The position numbers and the translations under genes are program-made. DNA of 16,036 bases, from assembly GCA_030615565.1 (NCBI GenBank), contig JAUWZC010000027.1, positions 1 through 16,036 on the forward strand. The letters run 5' to 3'. Positions 1 through 7,505 of the stretch are shown one piece after another; within the stretch, counting starts at the first letter, position 1, and each line of letters starts with the position of its first letter. A model generated the notes under the pieces. It saw only the letters and a list, made by a program, of their open reading frames with translations, did no database searches and was not told where the DNA came from. The DNA is from Desulfobacteraceae bacterium. Its GTDB lineage: Bacteria; Desulfobacterota; DSM-4660; Desulfatiglandales; B25-G16.

Positions 1-1630
1 GGTAATCAAGAAGTGTTGTATCCTGGGCTGTAGCTAAAATCCATGCAAGGTTATTAAGTGCCAATCCATCATCAGGGTTGAGCCTGAGGATATTTTCATA
101 TGCCCACTTAGCCTTGGAAAGGTTCTCTCTCTTTTGATAGATATATGCAAGACCCTTATAGATCTCGATATTTTCTGGGGACTCAATGAGCTGCCGATTC
201 AGGATATGTGTCAGAAATATATGCTCAAGATTTCTCTTTAGGGGACCAAAATTAAGTGTGTATCCCAGAGAGGTAATAAGGATGAAAAAGATAACCAAAA
301 ATAGGGCTAAACGTCTTGAATGGCGCTTGATTAATTGAGGATCCTGCAAGGATTTCCACAATAACTCAACTCTTTCAGCAATGCTAAAATGATGCCAGGA
401 TGGATGATGTCGGCTTTGACCACTAACCTGTGCTATCTTTTCAAGCGACATAATTGTGGGTTCAGGTTTGCCTATGAGTTTAGCTGAATAAAGATCTGCC
501 TGACGCTCAAAGTTTCTCATAAAAAAACCCATGATATATCGAAAGTAGAGGATGACACTCAAGATGATAGGCAGAGAGAAGAGTGAATAAAAGATGCTTG
601 TCTGAAGCTCCTTTTGGCTACTTAAAAGGCCAAACAGCCAAGGATGAGTGGCCATTACATAAAAGAAGACATCAAAAAGGCCAATGGAGATAGCCATATA
701 GCCTAAGAGAAAAAGGATGTAGAAAAGAATGTGCTTATATTTTATATGGCCTATTTCATGGGCCATAACTGCATTGAGTTCTTCTTCTGAAAGGATATTT
801 AATAAAGAATCTGTTACAAGGATGTACCTAAACTTTGGCAGTAGACCCATAACACCAGCGGTCATCATCCGTCCCTCTAATATCGGCCACCGCAATATGT
901 CTCTATATTTAAATCCAGACTTCTGCAGAAAATTCACTATACTCTCTTTCTTTTCTGTCTGGGGAAGGCTGCTACATCCCCACCAATATTTGATAAAGGG
1001 AGGGAGGAATATTACAAGAAGAATCAGAAATACAGTAAAAAATATAAATTGTCCGATCTCATTTTCAAAGGCCTTCTTTAAAGATGGCCATGCAAGTACT
1101 GTAATTAAGTCATAGCAAACAGTAAGGATTGCCCAGGGAAAGAGGATGGGAAGATTGAGCTTTATATTTGATACCACATAGACCCATCTCTTTTTTAGGG
1201 GATATTTAAAGAAGGCACAATAAGCAGGATAGCCATAATACCAGATGGTGGCAAGAAAGGTAAAAAAGATAAGGATTGCTACAGCACTAGGCAGAATAGA
1301 AAATGTGATAAATCCAGGAATTTTAAGAAGCCAGTATTTCAGATTTAAAAGGTAAACACATAATGCGAATATCAATATAGATAAAATGGAGAGTTTCGTG
1401 ACCACCGATTGGTAGGCAGAACTTACATTGCTCTGACCAAAACTGTTGGAATTACCTCTAAAGAGTCCTAAAAGCCTGGAGAAGCGATATCTACAGTAGA
1501 TTATAAAATTGAGCCATAGTAAAAAGATGACAAAGATGGAGATTATAGGTGATCTGAATAGACCCTCGACAGGATAATTGAACTGAAATAGTACCAGTAC
1601 AATGATAATATAAATAATGTTATTGAACAT
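1..1630 (-). CDS. M48 (Ste24/HtpX-like) membrane zinc metalloprotease with C-terminal TPRs, 3' end outside window
   Basis: I translated this frame by hand from ATG at 1630. It stays open to the left edge, giving 543 residues, so the C-terminus is missing. The N-terminal half is very hydrophobic, with several membrane segments (about 1-15, 30-46, 105-130, 190-215). The zinc site HEIGH lies at residues 291-295 within AHEIGHIKYKH. A second pair of membrane segments follows, then NFERQAD with the third ligand Glu375. This is the usual gluzincin layout of peptidase family M48. A last membrane helix near 437-455 is followed by TPR-like sequence from about 475 (YKGLAYIYQKRENLSKAKWA). I infer a membrane-protein quality-control protease whose TPR tail may recruit partners. 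All three zinc ligands are present, so it is probably active. The start is 4 bp after the upstream gene's stop, so the two are probably co-transcribed. Ribosome binding is weak (GGGGATT, 8 nt upstream). Confidence 0.9.
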   Translation of the reverse strand, partial: MFNNIIYIIIVLVLFQFNYPVEGLFRSPIISIFVIFLLWLNFIIYCRYRFSRLLGLFRGNSNSFGQSNVSSAYQSVVTKLSILSILIFALCVYLLNLKYWLLKIPGFITFSILPSAVAILIFFTFLATIWYYGYPAYCAFFKYPLKKRWVYVVSNIKLNLPILFPWAILTVCYDLITVLAWPSLKKAFENEIGQFIFFTVFLILLVIFLPPFIKYWWGCSSLPQTEKKESIVNFLQKSGFKYRDILRWPILEGRMMTAGVMGLLPKFRYILVTDSLLNILSEEELNAVMAHEIGHIKYKHILFYILFLLGYMAISIGLFDVFFYVMATHPWLFGLLSSQKELQTSIFYSLFSLPIILSVILYFRYIMGFFMRNFERQADLYSAKLIGKPEPTIMSLEKIAQVSGQSRHHPSWHHFSIAERVELLWKSLQDPQLIKRHSRRLALFLVIFFILITSLGYTLNFGPLKRNLEHIFLTHILNRQLIESPENIEIYKGLAYIYQKRENLSKAKWAYENILRLNPDDGLALNNLAWILATAQDTTLLDY

Positions 1631-1634
1631 TGAT

Positions 1635-2102
1635 TCAGAATCCCCAATCTTTCAATCTTTCTAACATCCTTTGTCTATGAGTGCCTGGCCAATAAAATCG
1701 TTTGCAAGTTGGGCAAAAAAGAATCCTTTTATGGTATTTAAAGAAAACAAAATCAGGGACATTCTGCCTTGCTGCTTCTCCTTCAGTCTTGGATAGAGGC
1801 GAATTACAGACAAGACATCTGCTGAACCAGTCTCTCCGGTCCCTTGTGAGTGTTATAGCGTTGTCAACTACATTGAGCTGGTCTTTCACCAGATCGCAGT
1901 CAACAAAGATAGAGTTTGAATATTGCCTGGCAGTTGCATGATTCCTTGTCAGGAGAATTCTTCCTTCCTTAACCAACTCAGATAATCTCTGATCTGGATA
2001 GCTTGACTGGTAAAAGGTATCATAGCCTATAATCCTTAAATATCTTGCTAACTTGCCGAGCATTTTATCAGCCACAAACAGTATTGGGTTTATTGTGTTC
2101 AT
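1635..2102 (-). CDS. Mut7-C RNase (PIN-like) domain protein with C-terminal zinc ribbon
   Basis: This 155-residue protein opens with FVADKMLGKLARYLRIIGYD (residues 9-28), the hallmark of the Mut7-C domain, a PIN-related fold found with and without additional domains. Asp12 fits the first acidic position. LLTRNH (50-55) and the acidic IFVDCD (65-70) are other conserved stretches. A zinc ribbon follows, with CLVC at 96-99 and CPTC at 130-133 and the common ending FYWPGTHRQRM. Family knowledge suggests RNA cleavage or binding, but the cellular role is not known. The start is uncertain. ATG at 2102 sits in an 18-bp tandem repeat that would also encode TINP just upstream, and no convincing Shine-Dalgarno sequence precedes it. 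The gene is 4 bp upstream of the M48 protease gene, so the pair is likely one transcript. Confidence 0.87.
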   Translation of the reverse strand: MNTINPILFVADKMLGKLARYLRIIGYDTFYQSSYPDQRLSELVKEGRILLTRNHATARQYSNSIFVDCDLVKDQLNVVDNAITLTRDRRDWFSRCLVCNSPLSKTEGEAARQNVPDFVFFKYHKRILFCPTCKRFYWPGTHRQRMLERLKDWGF

Positions 2103-2118
2103 TGGGTTTATCGTGTCT
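2083..2118. repeat. 18-bp imperfect tandem repeat across the start of the Mut7-C gene
   Basis: Two adjacent 18-bp units (2083-2100 and 2101-2118) both begin ATTGGGTTTAT on the plus strand and agree at 15 of 18 positions. On the minus strand they read TINP-M-N-TINP across the annotated start codon. The repeat is a multiple of three, so copy-number change would lengthen or shorten the N-terminus without a frameshift. Confidence 0.7.
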
Positions 2119-2144
2119 GTTGTGCTAACTTTAGGTAACTTAGA

Positions 2145-2312
2145 TCATTTGTATCTGTCCATGGGTGCACTGTTCAGAGGTTCAAGGTTGACCAAAAATT
2201 TAAACCGTGCATAACTACCATAGCCTTTTATGATATGAATTATCATGCCTGATTCACCAACGCTAGCAGTTATGGTTTCATTAAGCACTCCCCAGCCTAT
2301 GAGCAAGATCAA
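2145..2312 (-). CDS. Possible small hypothetical ORF (55 codons, TTG start) between lolB-like and Mut7-C genes
   Basis: I do not recognise this frame. From a TTG at 2312 it encodes a hydrophobic start (LILLIGWGVL) followed by a mixed, strand-like stretch (TITASVGESGMIIHIIKGYG) and a charged end, MDRYK. It stops at TGA 2145-2147. The frame is open upstream to about 2354 but has no ATG or GTG there, and I see no Shine-Dalgarno sequence. The composition looks protein-like rather than random. Both ends overlap the TTGAACC-type repeats, which supply the codons for NLEPLN near the C-terminus and the sequence just upstream of the start. It could be a small membrane-anchored protein, the remnant of a longer gene whose 5' end was replaced by the repeat, or chance. 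Confidence is low. Confidence 0.25.
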   Translation of the reverse strand: MILLIGWGVLNETITASVGESGMIIHIIKGYGSYARFKFLVNLEPLNSAPMDRYK

Positions 2313-2353
2313 AGAAAGAAAGGTAACCCTGAACCTTGAACCCGTGAACGGTT
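2172..2353. repeat. Gap bounded by inverted TTGAACC-type repeats
   Basis: The left arm 2172-2187 (GTTCAGAGGTTCAAGG) is matched in inverted orientation by 2333-2348 (ACCTTGAACCCGTGAAC region), with about 14 of 16 bases pairing. The right arm continues into GGTTAC at 2350-2355 and is only a few bases from the stop of the lolB-like gene. The same heptamer-like unit recurs in the 3147-3497 gap, so this is a dispersed intergenic repeat. Whether it moves or is transcribed cannot be told from one window. Confidence 0.6.
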
Positions 2354-2357
2354 ACGA

Positions 2358-3158
2358 TTAATTTTGCTGATAGTTCAGCTTAATGATTTCAAAATTTGGT
2401 GGTGGGTTCAATTGGAAAATCTCTTTAGGGACTGGTTTGTTCAATTTTAAACTTTTGTATCGTATTTCTGCTGATTGATCCTCATCTTCCTTTAATATCT
2501 TTATTTTTAAGGGATGTAACCCCAAATCCCCTTCCTTAAATTCCGATAAAATTATTGTAAACCCTTTCTTTGGAAAATAGGCAGATTTTGGTAGAAGGGT
2601 TCTTGAAGAAAAAGAAATCGTTTCTATGATCTCACCCTGCTTATTATAAAGAGAAATTTCATATGGCTTCAAGCTAACTGCTCCGCCTGCGGCGGACAGT
2701 ATTGGTATTCTACCAGAAAAAATTATCCATGCTAAATCCAGATCAAGACCACATAGGAAAAACTGCTTTATTTTTAAAGAATTTGGTGTACCACTGAAAA
2801 ATTTCTTATCAGTGAGAGATAATACTGAAATATCTCTTTCATCAGCTACGATGTAAAGGAGGGGTCTTCCCCAGGGATGAGTAATCTCGAGCCTAACCTT
2901 AAAAGGCATACAACCAACAGCAAAAAGATTTGTCTCTGTTTCTTCTTCCCCCTTTTTTAAATTTAATTTTCCAATCCCTTGAAAGCTCGATACTTTTTCC
3001 TCTTGATCTTGTAGGTTGGAGATAAGCCGGATAGTATCTTGTTGAGAGAAAGGTTTAGCAGGCGGAAAAGGTACAAGGTGAGCACATCCTAAAACCAGAG
3101 TTAAAAGAAAAATAGACAGAAATGATAAAAAATTGTTCAATATTTTGTAAGCGTTCAC
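2358..3158 (-). CDS. LolB-like outer-membrane lipoprotein
   Basis: With the GTG start at 3158 this is a 266-residue protein. It has a short basic N-terminus (NAYKILNN), a hydrophobic run and a lipobox-like VLGC ending at Cys25, so it should be a lipoprotein. The mature part contains FQGIGKLNLKKG, FKVRLEITHPWGRPLLYIVA and a C-terminal LKLNKPVPKEIFQL. This is the half-barrel pattern of LolB/LolA-type or DUF4292 lipoproteins in deltaproteobacteria. LolB inserts lipoproteins into the outer membrane. That exact role here is inference, since divergent LolB-like proteins also serve other envelope functions. The frame extends upstream to a GTG at 3197, but those 13 codons lie inside a GC-rich repeat and precede the signal peptide awkwardly. 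I prefer 3158, though that GTG is itself in a TGAAC-type repeat. A GC-rich palindrome sits in frame at residues 151-155. Confidence 0.72.
   Translation of the reverse strand: MNAYKILNNFLSFLSIFLLTLVLGCAHLVPFPPAKPFSQQDTIRLISNLQDQEEKVSSFQGIGKLNLKKGEEETETNLFAVGCMPFKVRLEITHPWGRPLLYIVADERDISVLSLTDKKFFSGTPNSLKIKQFFLCGLDLDLAWIIFSGRIPILSAAGGAVSLKPYEISLYNKQGEIIETISFSSRTLLPKSAYFPKKGFTIILSEFKEGDLGLHPLKIKILKEDEDQSAEIRYKSLKLNKPVPKEIFQLNPPPNFEIIKLNYQQN
2682..2696. repeat. Perfect GC-rich palindrome inside the lolB-like coding sequence
   Basis: TCCGCC at 2682-2687 and GGCGGA at 2691-2696 form a perfect 6-bp stem with a TGC loop in otherwise AT-rich coding DNA. It is translated in frame as SAAGG within the lolB-like protein. 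It resembles the short GC-rich palindromes in the adjacent gap (3168-3227) and is probably from the same general class. Confidence 0.6.
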
Positions 3159-3497
3159 AGGTTCAGACCTGCCCGCCGGATGGCAGGCGGGGTTCACCCC
3201 TGCCCGACGGACGGCAGGCGGGGTTCAGGGTTGGTGGCCTTACGATTTTCTGCATTTTTTTTTTAAATTTAAGTACAAGCTCGCATGACATATCCAAAGA
3301 ATCTAATGAATTCCTTATTGGACACAGACTCGAAAACTTTCTTCATTATTATAACCTTGAACCCCTGGCCCAGACCTGGCTTCCCTGGCCATTGCGTGGA
3401 AACTCCTGGCATAGCATTCAGTTAGATCGTGCTAAGAGTTCATATCAAGTCGCGCCAGGGCAGGCCTGAACCATTGAACCCATGAACGGTTACAATA
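3147..3497. repeat. Repeat-rich gap between the TPR lipoprotein and lolB-like genes, with imperfect terminal inverted repeats
   Basis: The two ends are inverted imperfect copies. The left end reads ATATTTTGTAAGCGTTCA followed by GGTTCAGACCTGCCC. The complement of the right end reads AAATATTGTAACCGTTCA followed by GGTTCAGGCCTGCCC, with about 10 extra bases in the right arm. Between them are two tandem GC-rich palindromes, a T-run (3250-3264 region), and four scattered CCTGGC motifs (3364-3412). No gene longer than about 25 codons is credible here. The left arm supplies the GTG start of the lolB-like gene. The layout resembles a miniature inverted-repeat element, but no target-site duplication is evident. 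Confidence 0.55.
3168..3227. repeat. Two tandem copies of a 31-bp GC-rich palindromic repeat
   Basis: Copies at 3168-3196 and 3199-3227 differ at two positions, each reading CCTGCCCG-CGGA-GGCAGG and then CGGGGTTCA. In each copy CCTGCC can pair with GGCAGG. In the first copy CCCGCC (3172-3177) can instead pair with GGCGGG (3186-3191), so two exclusive hairpins are possible. Such GC-rich palindromic repeats are common between genes in several environmental lineages. With only two copies and no spacer of CRISPR length, this is not a CRISPR array. Confidence 0.75.
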
Positions 3498-3508
3498 TTT
3501 TTAAGATA

Positions 3509-5257
3509 TCAAGGCGCATTACCTTTCAGATGCTCCATAACATCTTTGATCTTCCTGTTCAGAGTCTCATGATTTGCATTCTTTAGAGAAAGCGCCTTTT
3601 TGTAAATTTTCAAGGCCTTTTCATAATCTTTTTTTTTGAAATAAACATCACCTAGATGTTCATTAATGGCAGGATCTTCAGGGGCCAATTCAACAGCCCT
3701 TTTCAGCTCAATAAGGGCCTTATCGTAAAGTCCTTTCCGAAAATAAACCCATCCCAGGCTATCAATTATATAACCGCTATTGGGTTTGTACTGCAGAGCC
3801 CTTTTAATTAACTCCTGTGCCTTATCAAGATAAATGCCCTTATCAGCATAGGTATAGCCAATGTAGTTAAGGGCATCGGCATGCTTAGGATTTATCTTTA
3901 TTACCATTTCCATTTGTTGGATACATTCTTCGTTTCTTTTTAATTTATCCAATACAATGCCAAGCCTGTATAGAAGGCCAGTATTTTTTTCATTGTATTT
4001 TAGTCCCTCCTTTAAGATATCCATAGCATTATGAAATTCATCTTTGATTTCATAGAGTGAGGCCAACATCAAATATAGTTGAGGGTTTTCCTTCTTATGA
4101 TTAATGGTTTTTTTAAGGAGGTTTATGGCCTTATCAGATTTTTTTTGCCTTTCCAAGATATAGGCCATACGCATCCTGGCATCTACAAAATAACTGCTAT
4201 CGGGATTAATAAGATTAAGGTTTTGATAGGCCTTATCAAAATCTCCATTCTCTTCCAGGGCGGCTCCTAGATAATATCTAGCCTCCTGATCATCTGGCCA
4301 TGCAGACACTATTGATGTAAGTTCTGCAATAGACTCACTCAATTTTCCATATTTGAGGTATATAAGGCCAAGTCTTTTTCTTTTTAGATCTCCAGGGCCT
4401 AATATCTTTTTCATCTCATCCATATGTTCTTCAGCAAATTCGTCTTGGCCAACCTTGTAGTAAAGGGCAATAAGTCTTTCCCTAGCTATTGTATTGTTAG
4501 GGTATAAGAGCACTATTTTTTTATAGGTTTCTATTTCCATATCAACGTTAGCTGTTTTATCAAACAGGGTTGCCAAATCGAAAAGGGCTGGAAGGAATCT
4601 GGGATTTATTTCAAGTACCTTAAGAAATGCCTCCTTTGCTCTGTTATATTCTTTGAGCTCCAGATTTATTCTCCCTTTATAATAATGAGCTATTGTCAGC
4701 TCAGGTTCATTCTTTGTCAGAATGGATAGCTGATTTAGTGCAAGATCATATTTTTTCAACCTGATAAAGAGTGTCGATAGATGAAGCCTCACTTCCCTGT
4801 TATCTGGGTCCTTTTTCAGGATTCCCCTGTACTGGGATATAGCCAAGTCAAATTTCTTTAGCTGAGAGTAAATTTCTGCCAGGAACTCCTGTGCCTTAAG
4901 ATCATCAGGTGTAAGGTCAACTGTCTTTTTGGCAAAATTTAAGGCATCTTCCATCTTGCCGTTTTCAACCAATACTTCAGACAATTTTATAAGTAGATAT
5001 GGGGAGTCTTTGTCATGTTTCAGTGCCTCTTTTAGATAGATTTCCGCCTCTTTATAATTGCCGTTTGTTATAGCTATACTGGCGAAGGCATAATTTTGAT
5101 AGGCATATTGGGTGAAATCTTTTTTATCGTTAATTTCTCCTGATAGGATAGGGCCTTGTTTTGAGGGAAATTTTTCTTCTATCCACACACACGACAGGGC
5201 AAGTACTATTAAAACAAACAAAGATGAAATAGATATCTTTTTAATTGCTTTATTCAT
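3509..5257 (-). CDS. TPR-repeat lipoprotein
   Basis: From ATG at 5257 this is a 582-residue protein. It begins MNKAIKKISISSLFVLIVLA and reaches LSC, a plausible lipoprotein cleavage site with Cys23. The remainder is almost entirely tetratricopeptide repeats, at least a dozen units, from about residue 50 to the end. Typical units are YKEAEIYLKEALKHDKDSPY near the start and GLYDKALIELKRAVELAPED near the end. TPR lipoproteins scaffold envelope complexes, but no specific partner can be named. The frame extends upstream to 5383. I chose 5257 because the upstream stretch lies inside rpoH and is not signal-like. The start overlaps the rpoH stop (ATGAATAA, 8 nt), which implies translational coupling. 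This is the last gene of the long operon, with a 350-bp repeat-rich gap after it. Confidence 0.88.
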   Translation of the reverse strand: MNKAIKKISISSLFVLIVLALSCVWIEEKFPSKQGPILSGEINDKKDFTQYAYQNYAFASIAITNGNYKEAEIYLKEALKHDKDSPYLLIKLSEVLVENGKMEDALNFAKKTVDLTPDDLKAQEFLAEIYSQLKKFDLAISQYRGILKKDPDNREVRLHLSTLFIRLKKYDLALNQLSILTKNEPELTIAHYYKGRINLELKEYNRAKEAFLKVLEINPRFLPALFDLATLFDKTANVDMEIETYKKIVLLYPNNTIARERLIALYYKVGQDEFAEEHMDEMKKILGPGDLKRKRLGLIYLKYGKLSESIAELTSIVSAWPDDQEARYYLGAALEENGDFDKAYQNLNLINPDSSYFVDARMRMAYILERQKKSDKAINLLKKTINHKKENPQLYLMLASLYEIKDEFHNAMDILKEGLKYNEKNTGLLYRLGIVLDKLKRNEECIQQMEMVIKINPKHADALNYIGYTYADKGIYLDKAQELIKRALQYKPNSGYIIDSLGWVYFRKGLYDKALIELKRAVELAPEDPAINEHLGDVYFKKKDYEKALKIYKKALSLKNANHETLNRKIKDVMEHLKGNAP

Positions 5258-6224
5258 TTGAAAGGTCAGAGAAATCTTCTTCAAAATTGGGTATATTTGC
5301 AACCAACCATTTCTTGGCATTTTTAAGGATCTTTTCCTGAATCTGTCGAACCCTTTCCCTGGAAATGTTATATTTATCTCCAAGCTCCTGAAGGGTCAAG
5401 GGGTGTTCGGCCAATATTCTGTTATCAAATATATCCCCGTGTTTCCCTGAAAGGGTTTTCCTATATTCCTCCAATTTTTCCCGAAGTAACTCTTTTCTTT
5501 CCTTTACAGATATCTGTTGATCTATACCAATTTCTGGAGAGGGCAGAAAAGATCCATAATCTTGCTTAGTATCTTCTTTAACCGGTGCATCAAGAGAAAC
5601 CTCCCATCCACCTAGTCGTTGCGCCATTTCTATTATTTCATCTTTTTTTACATCTAATCGCTCTGCAAGGAGTTTGGGTTCAGGGTCATAACCTAAAGAT
5701 AGCAATCTCTCTTTCTCCTTTGCAAGATTGAAAAAAAGCTTTCTTTGAGCCTGAGTAGTCCCGATCTTGACCAACTTCCAATTCTCCATGATAAACTTAA
5801 GGATGTAGGCCTTTATCCAAAATGAGGCATAATAAGAAAACTTAACACCCTTGTGTGGATCAAATTTCTTTACTGCTTGCATTAACCCAACATTTCCTTC
5901 CTGGATTAAATCCATAAGGTTTTTCATCCAATACCTATGAAAATCCATTGCGATTTTTACTACTAATCTTAGGTTGGATAGAATAAGCTTATGGGCTGCC
6001 TCCCGATCATTTTTTTGCCTATATCTAATAGTAAGTTCTATCTCTTCGGCTTTGGTAAGAAGCTTGTACTTCCTCATTTCCCATAAATACATTTGCAAAG
6101 GATCGTAGGCGACTAAGGAGCCATCCTGCTCTTTCGGAACAGGCCTGAGGTCATACTGGGCATCTATAGCTAGATCATCTATTTCTTTTTGAGCATTTCT
6201 ATCTTTTTTCTTTTTCACTTTCAT
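5250..6224 (-). CDS. rpoH: RNA polymerase sigma factor RpoH (sigma-32 type)
   Basis: This 324-residue sigma-70-family protein carries region 1.2 (YDPLQMYLWEM, 40-50) and region 2 with NLMDLIQEGNVGLMQAVKKF (102-121) and FSYYASFWIKAYI. It then has QRKLFFNLAKEK (160-171), which is the RpoH box that separates sigma-32 from housekeeping sigma factors. Region 4.2 carries the helix-turn-helix LTLQELGDKYNISRERVRQI (276-295). It should direct RNA polymerase to heat-shock and misfolding-stress promoters. It is somewhat longer than E. coli RpoH (284), mainly through a lysine-rich N-terminal extension. It sits 42 bp after tyrS and overlaps the TPR lipoprotein start by 8 nt. I see no obvious RNA thermometer over its start, but the start is internal to an operon. 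Confidence 0.93.
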   Translation of the reverse strand: MKVKKKKDRNAQKEIDDLAIDAQYDLRPVPKEQDGSLVAYDPLQMYLWEMRKYKLLTKAEEIELTIRYRQKNDREAAHKLILSNLRLVVKIAMDFHRYWMKNLMDLIQEGNVGLMQAVKKFDPHKGVKFSYYASFWIKAYILKFIMENWKLVKIGTTQAQRKLFFNLAKEKERLLSLGYDPEPKLLAERLDVKKDEIIEMAQRLGGWEVSLDAPVKEDTKQDYGSFLPSPEIGIDQQISVKERKELLREKLEEYRKTLSGKHGDIFDNRILAEHPLTLQELGDKYNISRERVRQIQEKILKNAKKWLVANIPNFEEDFSDLSNE

Positions 6225-6266
6225 TTACTCTTGGAGGCTTGGGGCAATGGAGAGATGGGGTAGGGG

Positions 6267-7502
6267 TTATGAATTTTGAATATGAACTCTGAGATATTTC
6301 TTTTTTCCTGTTCTTAACAAAATAATATTACTCTGGATATCATCCGGCCCAACTATTGTTTCAAAGGATGGGACTGTTTGCCCATTTATATATGCACCTC
6401 TCTGGGATATTAACCTCCTTGCCTCACTCCTCGTTTTACATAGACCAGTTTTTTGAAAAAGAATGTAGGCCTCAATTCCTTCACCTAAATCATTCCTTGT
6501 TATAGAGTATGTGGGAATTGCCCCAATGTCCTTAATAATTCCTTGACTGAATAACTGTCTGGCAGAGCTTCGAGCATTATCCGCTGCCTCTTGACCATGA
6601 CATATTTTTGTTGCCTCATATGCTAAAACATCCTTTGCCTCTCGTAAATTCTCACCTTTTAGACTAGAAAGTTTTTCAATCTCATGCATGGGGAGGAAGG
6701 TAAAATAAGAAAGGAACCTCCTTACGTCCCTATCATCTATATTTACCCAGTATTGGTAATATTCATAGGGAGATGTCAATTCAGGATCAAGCCATACGGC
6801 ACCTTTCTGAGTTTTGCCCATTTTATAACCATCAGCAGTAGTTATCAAGGGAAAGGTAAGGCCATGGATAATTTTGCCTTCAATTCTTCTAGTCAAGTCA
6901 GCACCAGCTAAGATATTCCCCCACTGATCGTTTCCTCCCATCTGCAGGAGACAGTCGTAGTTTTTATAAAGATGCCAGAAATCATAAGCCTGAAGGAGCA
7001 TATAATTAAATTCTAAAAAGCTGAGGCCAGTCTCTAGCCTCTGGCGGTAGCTTTCGGCTGCCAACATCCTGTTTACACTGAAATGTCTACCTATATCCCT
7101 TAAAAAGTCTATGTAGTTTAGAGGGGCAAGCCAGTCAGCGTTGTTGAGCATAAGGGCCTTCCCATTAGTGAAATCAATAAACCGGGATAGTTGTCTCTTA
7201 ATGCCCTCAGCATTGATATCGATCTCCTCCCTTGTCATGACAGCTCTAATTTCATCCTTACCACTGGGATCGCCCACAAGAGACGTACCACCCCCGACCA
7301 AAGCTATTGGCCTATGACCTTCTCTCTGCATGTGGGCAAGGGACATAATAGGAAGCAAACTACCAACATGTAGGCTTTTTGCTGTTGGGTCAAAGCCGAT
7401 ATAACAGGTAATTGGTTTGCTCAAGAGCTCCATGAGCATATTTTCATCAGTTATCTGTTCAATAAAGCCTCTTTCCTTAAAGATATCATACATGTTTCTC
7501 AA
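6267..7502 (-). CDS. tyrS: Tyrosyl-tRNA synthetase
   Basis: This class I aminoacyl-tRNA synthetase (411 residues, normal length) charges tRNA-Tyr with tyrosine. FDPTAKSLHVGSLLP (37-51) contains the HIGH-equivalent HVGS. Tyrosine and ATP binding is covered by FLEFNYMLLQAYDFWHLY (162-179) and QMGGNDQWGNI (187-197). The KMSKS loop is KMGKT at 227-231. The C-terminal part (about 345-405) is an S4 RNA-binding domain (TGLCKTRSEARRLISQRGAY). The likely start is TTG at 7502, because GGGGGTGAT lies 5-7 nt upstream, close to the ideal ribosome site. The next ATG (7493) is about 16 nt from that site, too far for efficient use. It follows the rodZ-like gene by 54 bp, the largest gap in the middle of the operon. 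Confidence 0.96.
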   Translation of the reverse strand: MRNMYDIFKERGFIEQITDENMLMELLSKPITCYIGFDPTAKSLHVGSLLPIMSLAHMQREGHRPIALVGGGTSLVGDPSGKDEIRAVMTREEIDINAEGIKRQLSRFIDFTNGKALMLNNADWLAPLNYIDFLRDIGRHFSVNRMLAAESYRQRLETGLSFLEFNYMLLQAYDFWHLYKNYDCLLQMGGNDQWGNILAGADLTRRIEGKIIHGLTFPLITTADGYKMGKTQKGAVWLDPELTSPYEYYQYWVNIDDRDVRRFLSYFTFLPMHEIEKLSSLKGENLREAKDVLAYEATKICHGQEAADNARSSARQLFSQGIIKDIGAIPTYSITRNDLGEGIEAYILFQKTGLCKTRSEARRLISQRGAYINGQTVPSFETIVGPDDIQSNIILLRTGKKKYLRVHIQNS

Positions 7503-7505
7503 TTA

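Noticed and set aside
3168..3227. Start of a CRISPR array
   Set aside because: Only two copies, 2-bp separation instead of unique spacers, and palindromic GC-rich units; no cas genes in the window.
3270..3348. 25-codon minus-strand frame (MKKVFESVSNKEFIRFFGYV...) in the repeat-rich gap
   Set aside because: Very short, no ribosome site, no recognisable family; within chance for AT-rich DNA.
5258..5383. Longer N-terminus for the TPR lipoprotein
   Set aside because: The extension is rpoH read in another frame and would bury the lipoprotein signal 42 residues inside.
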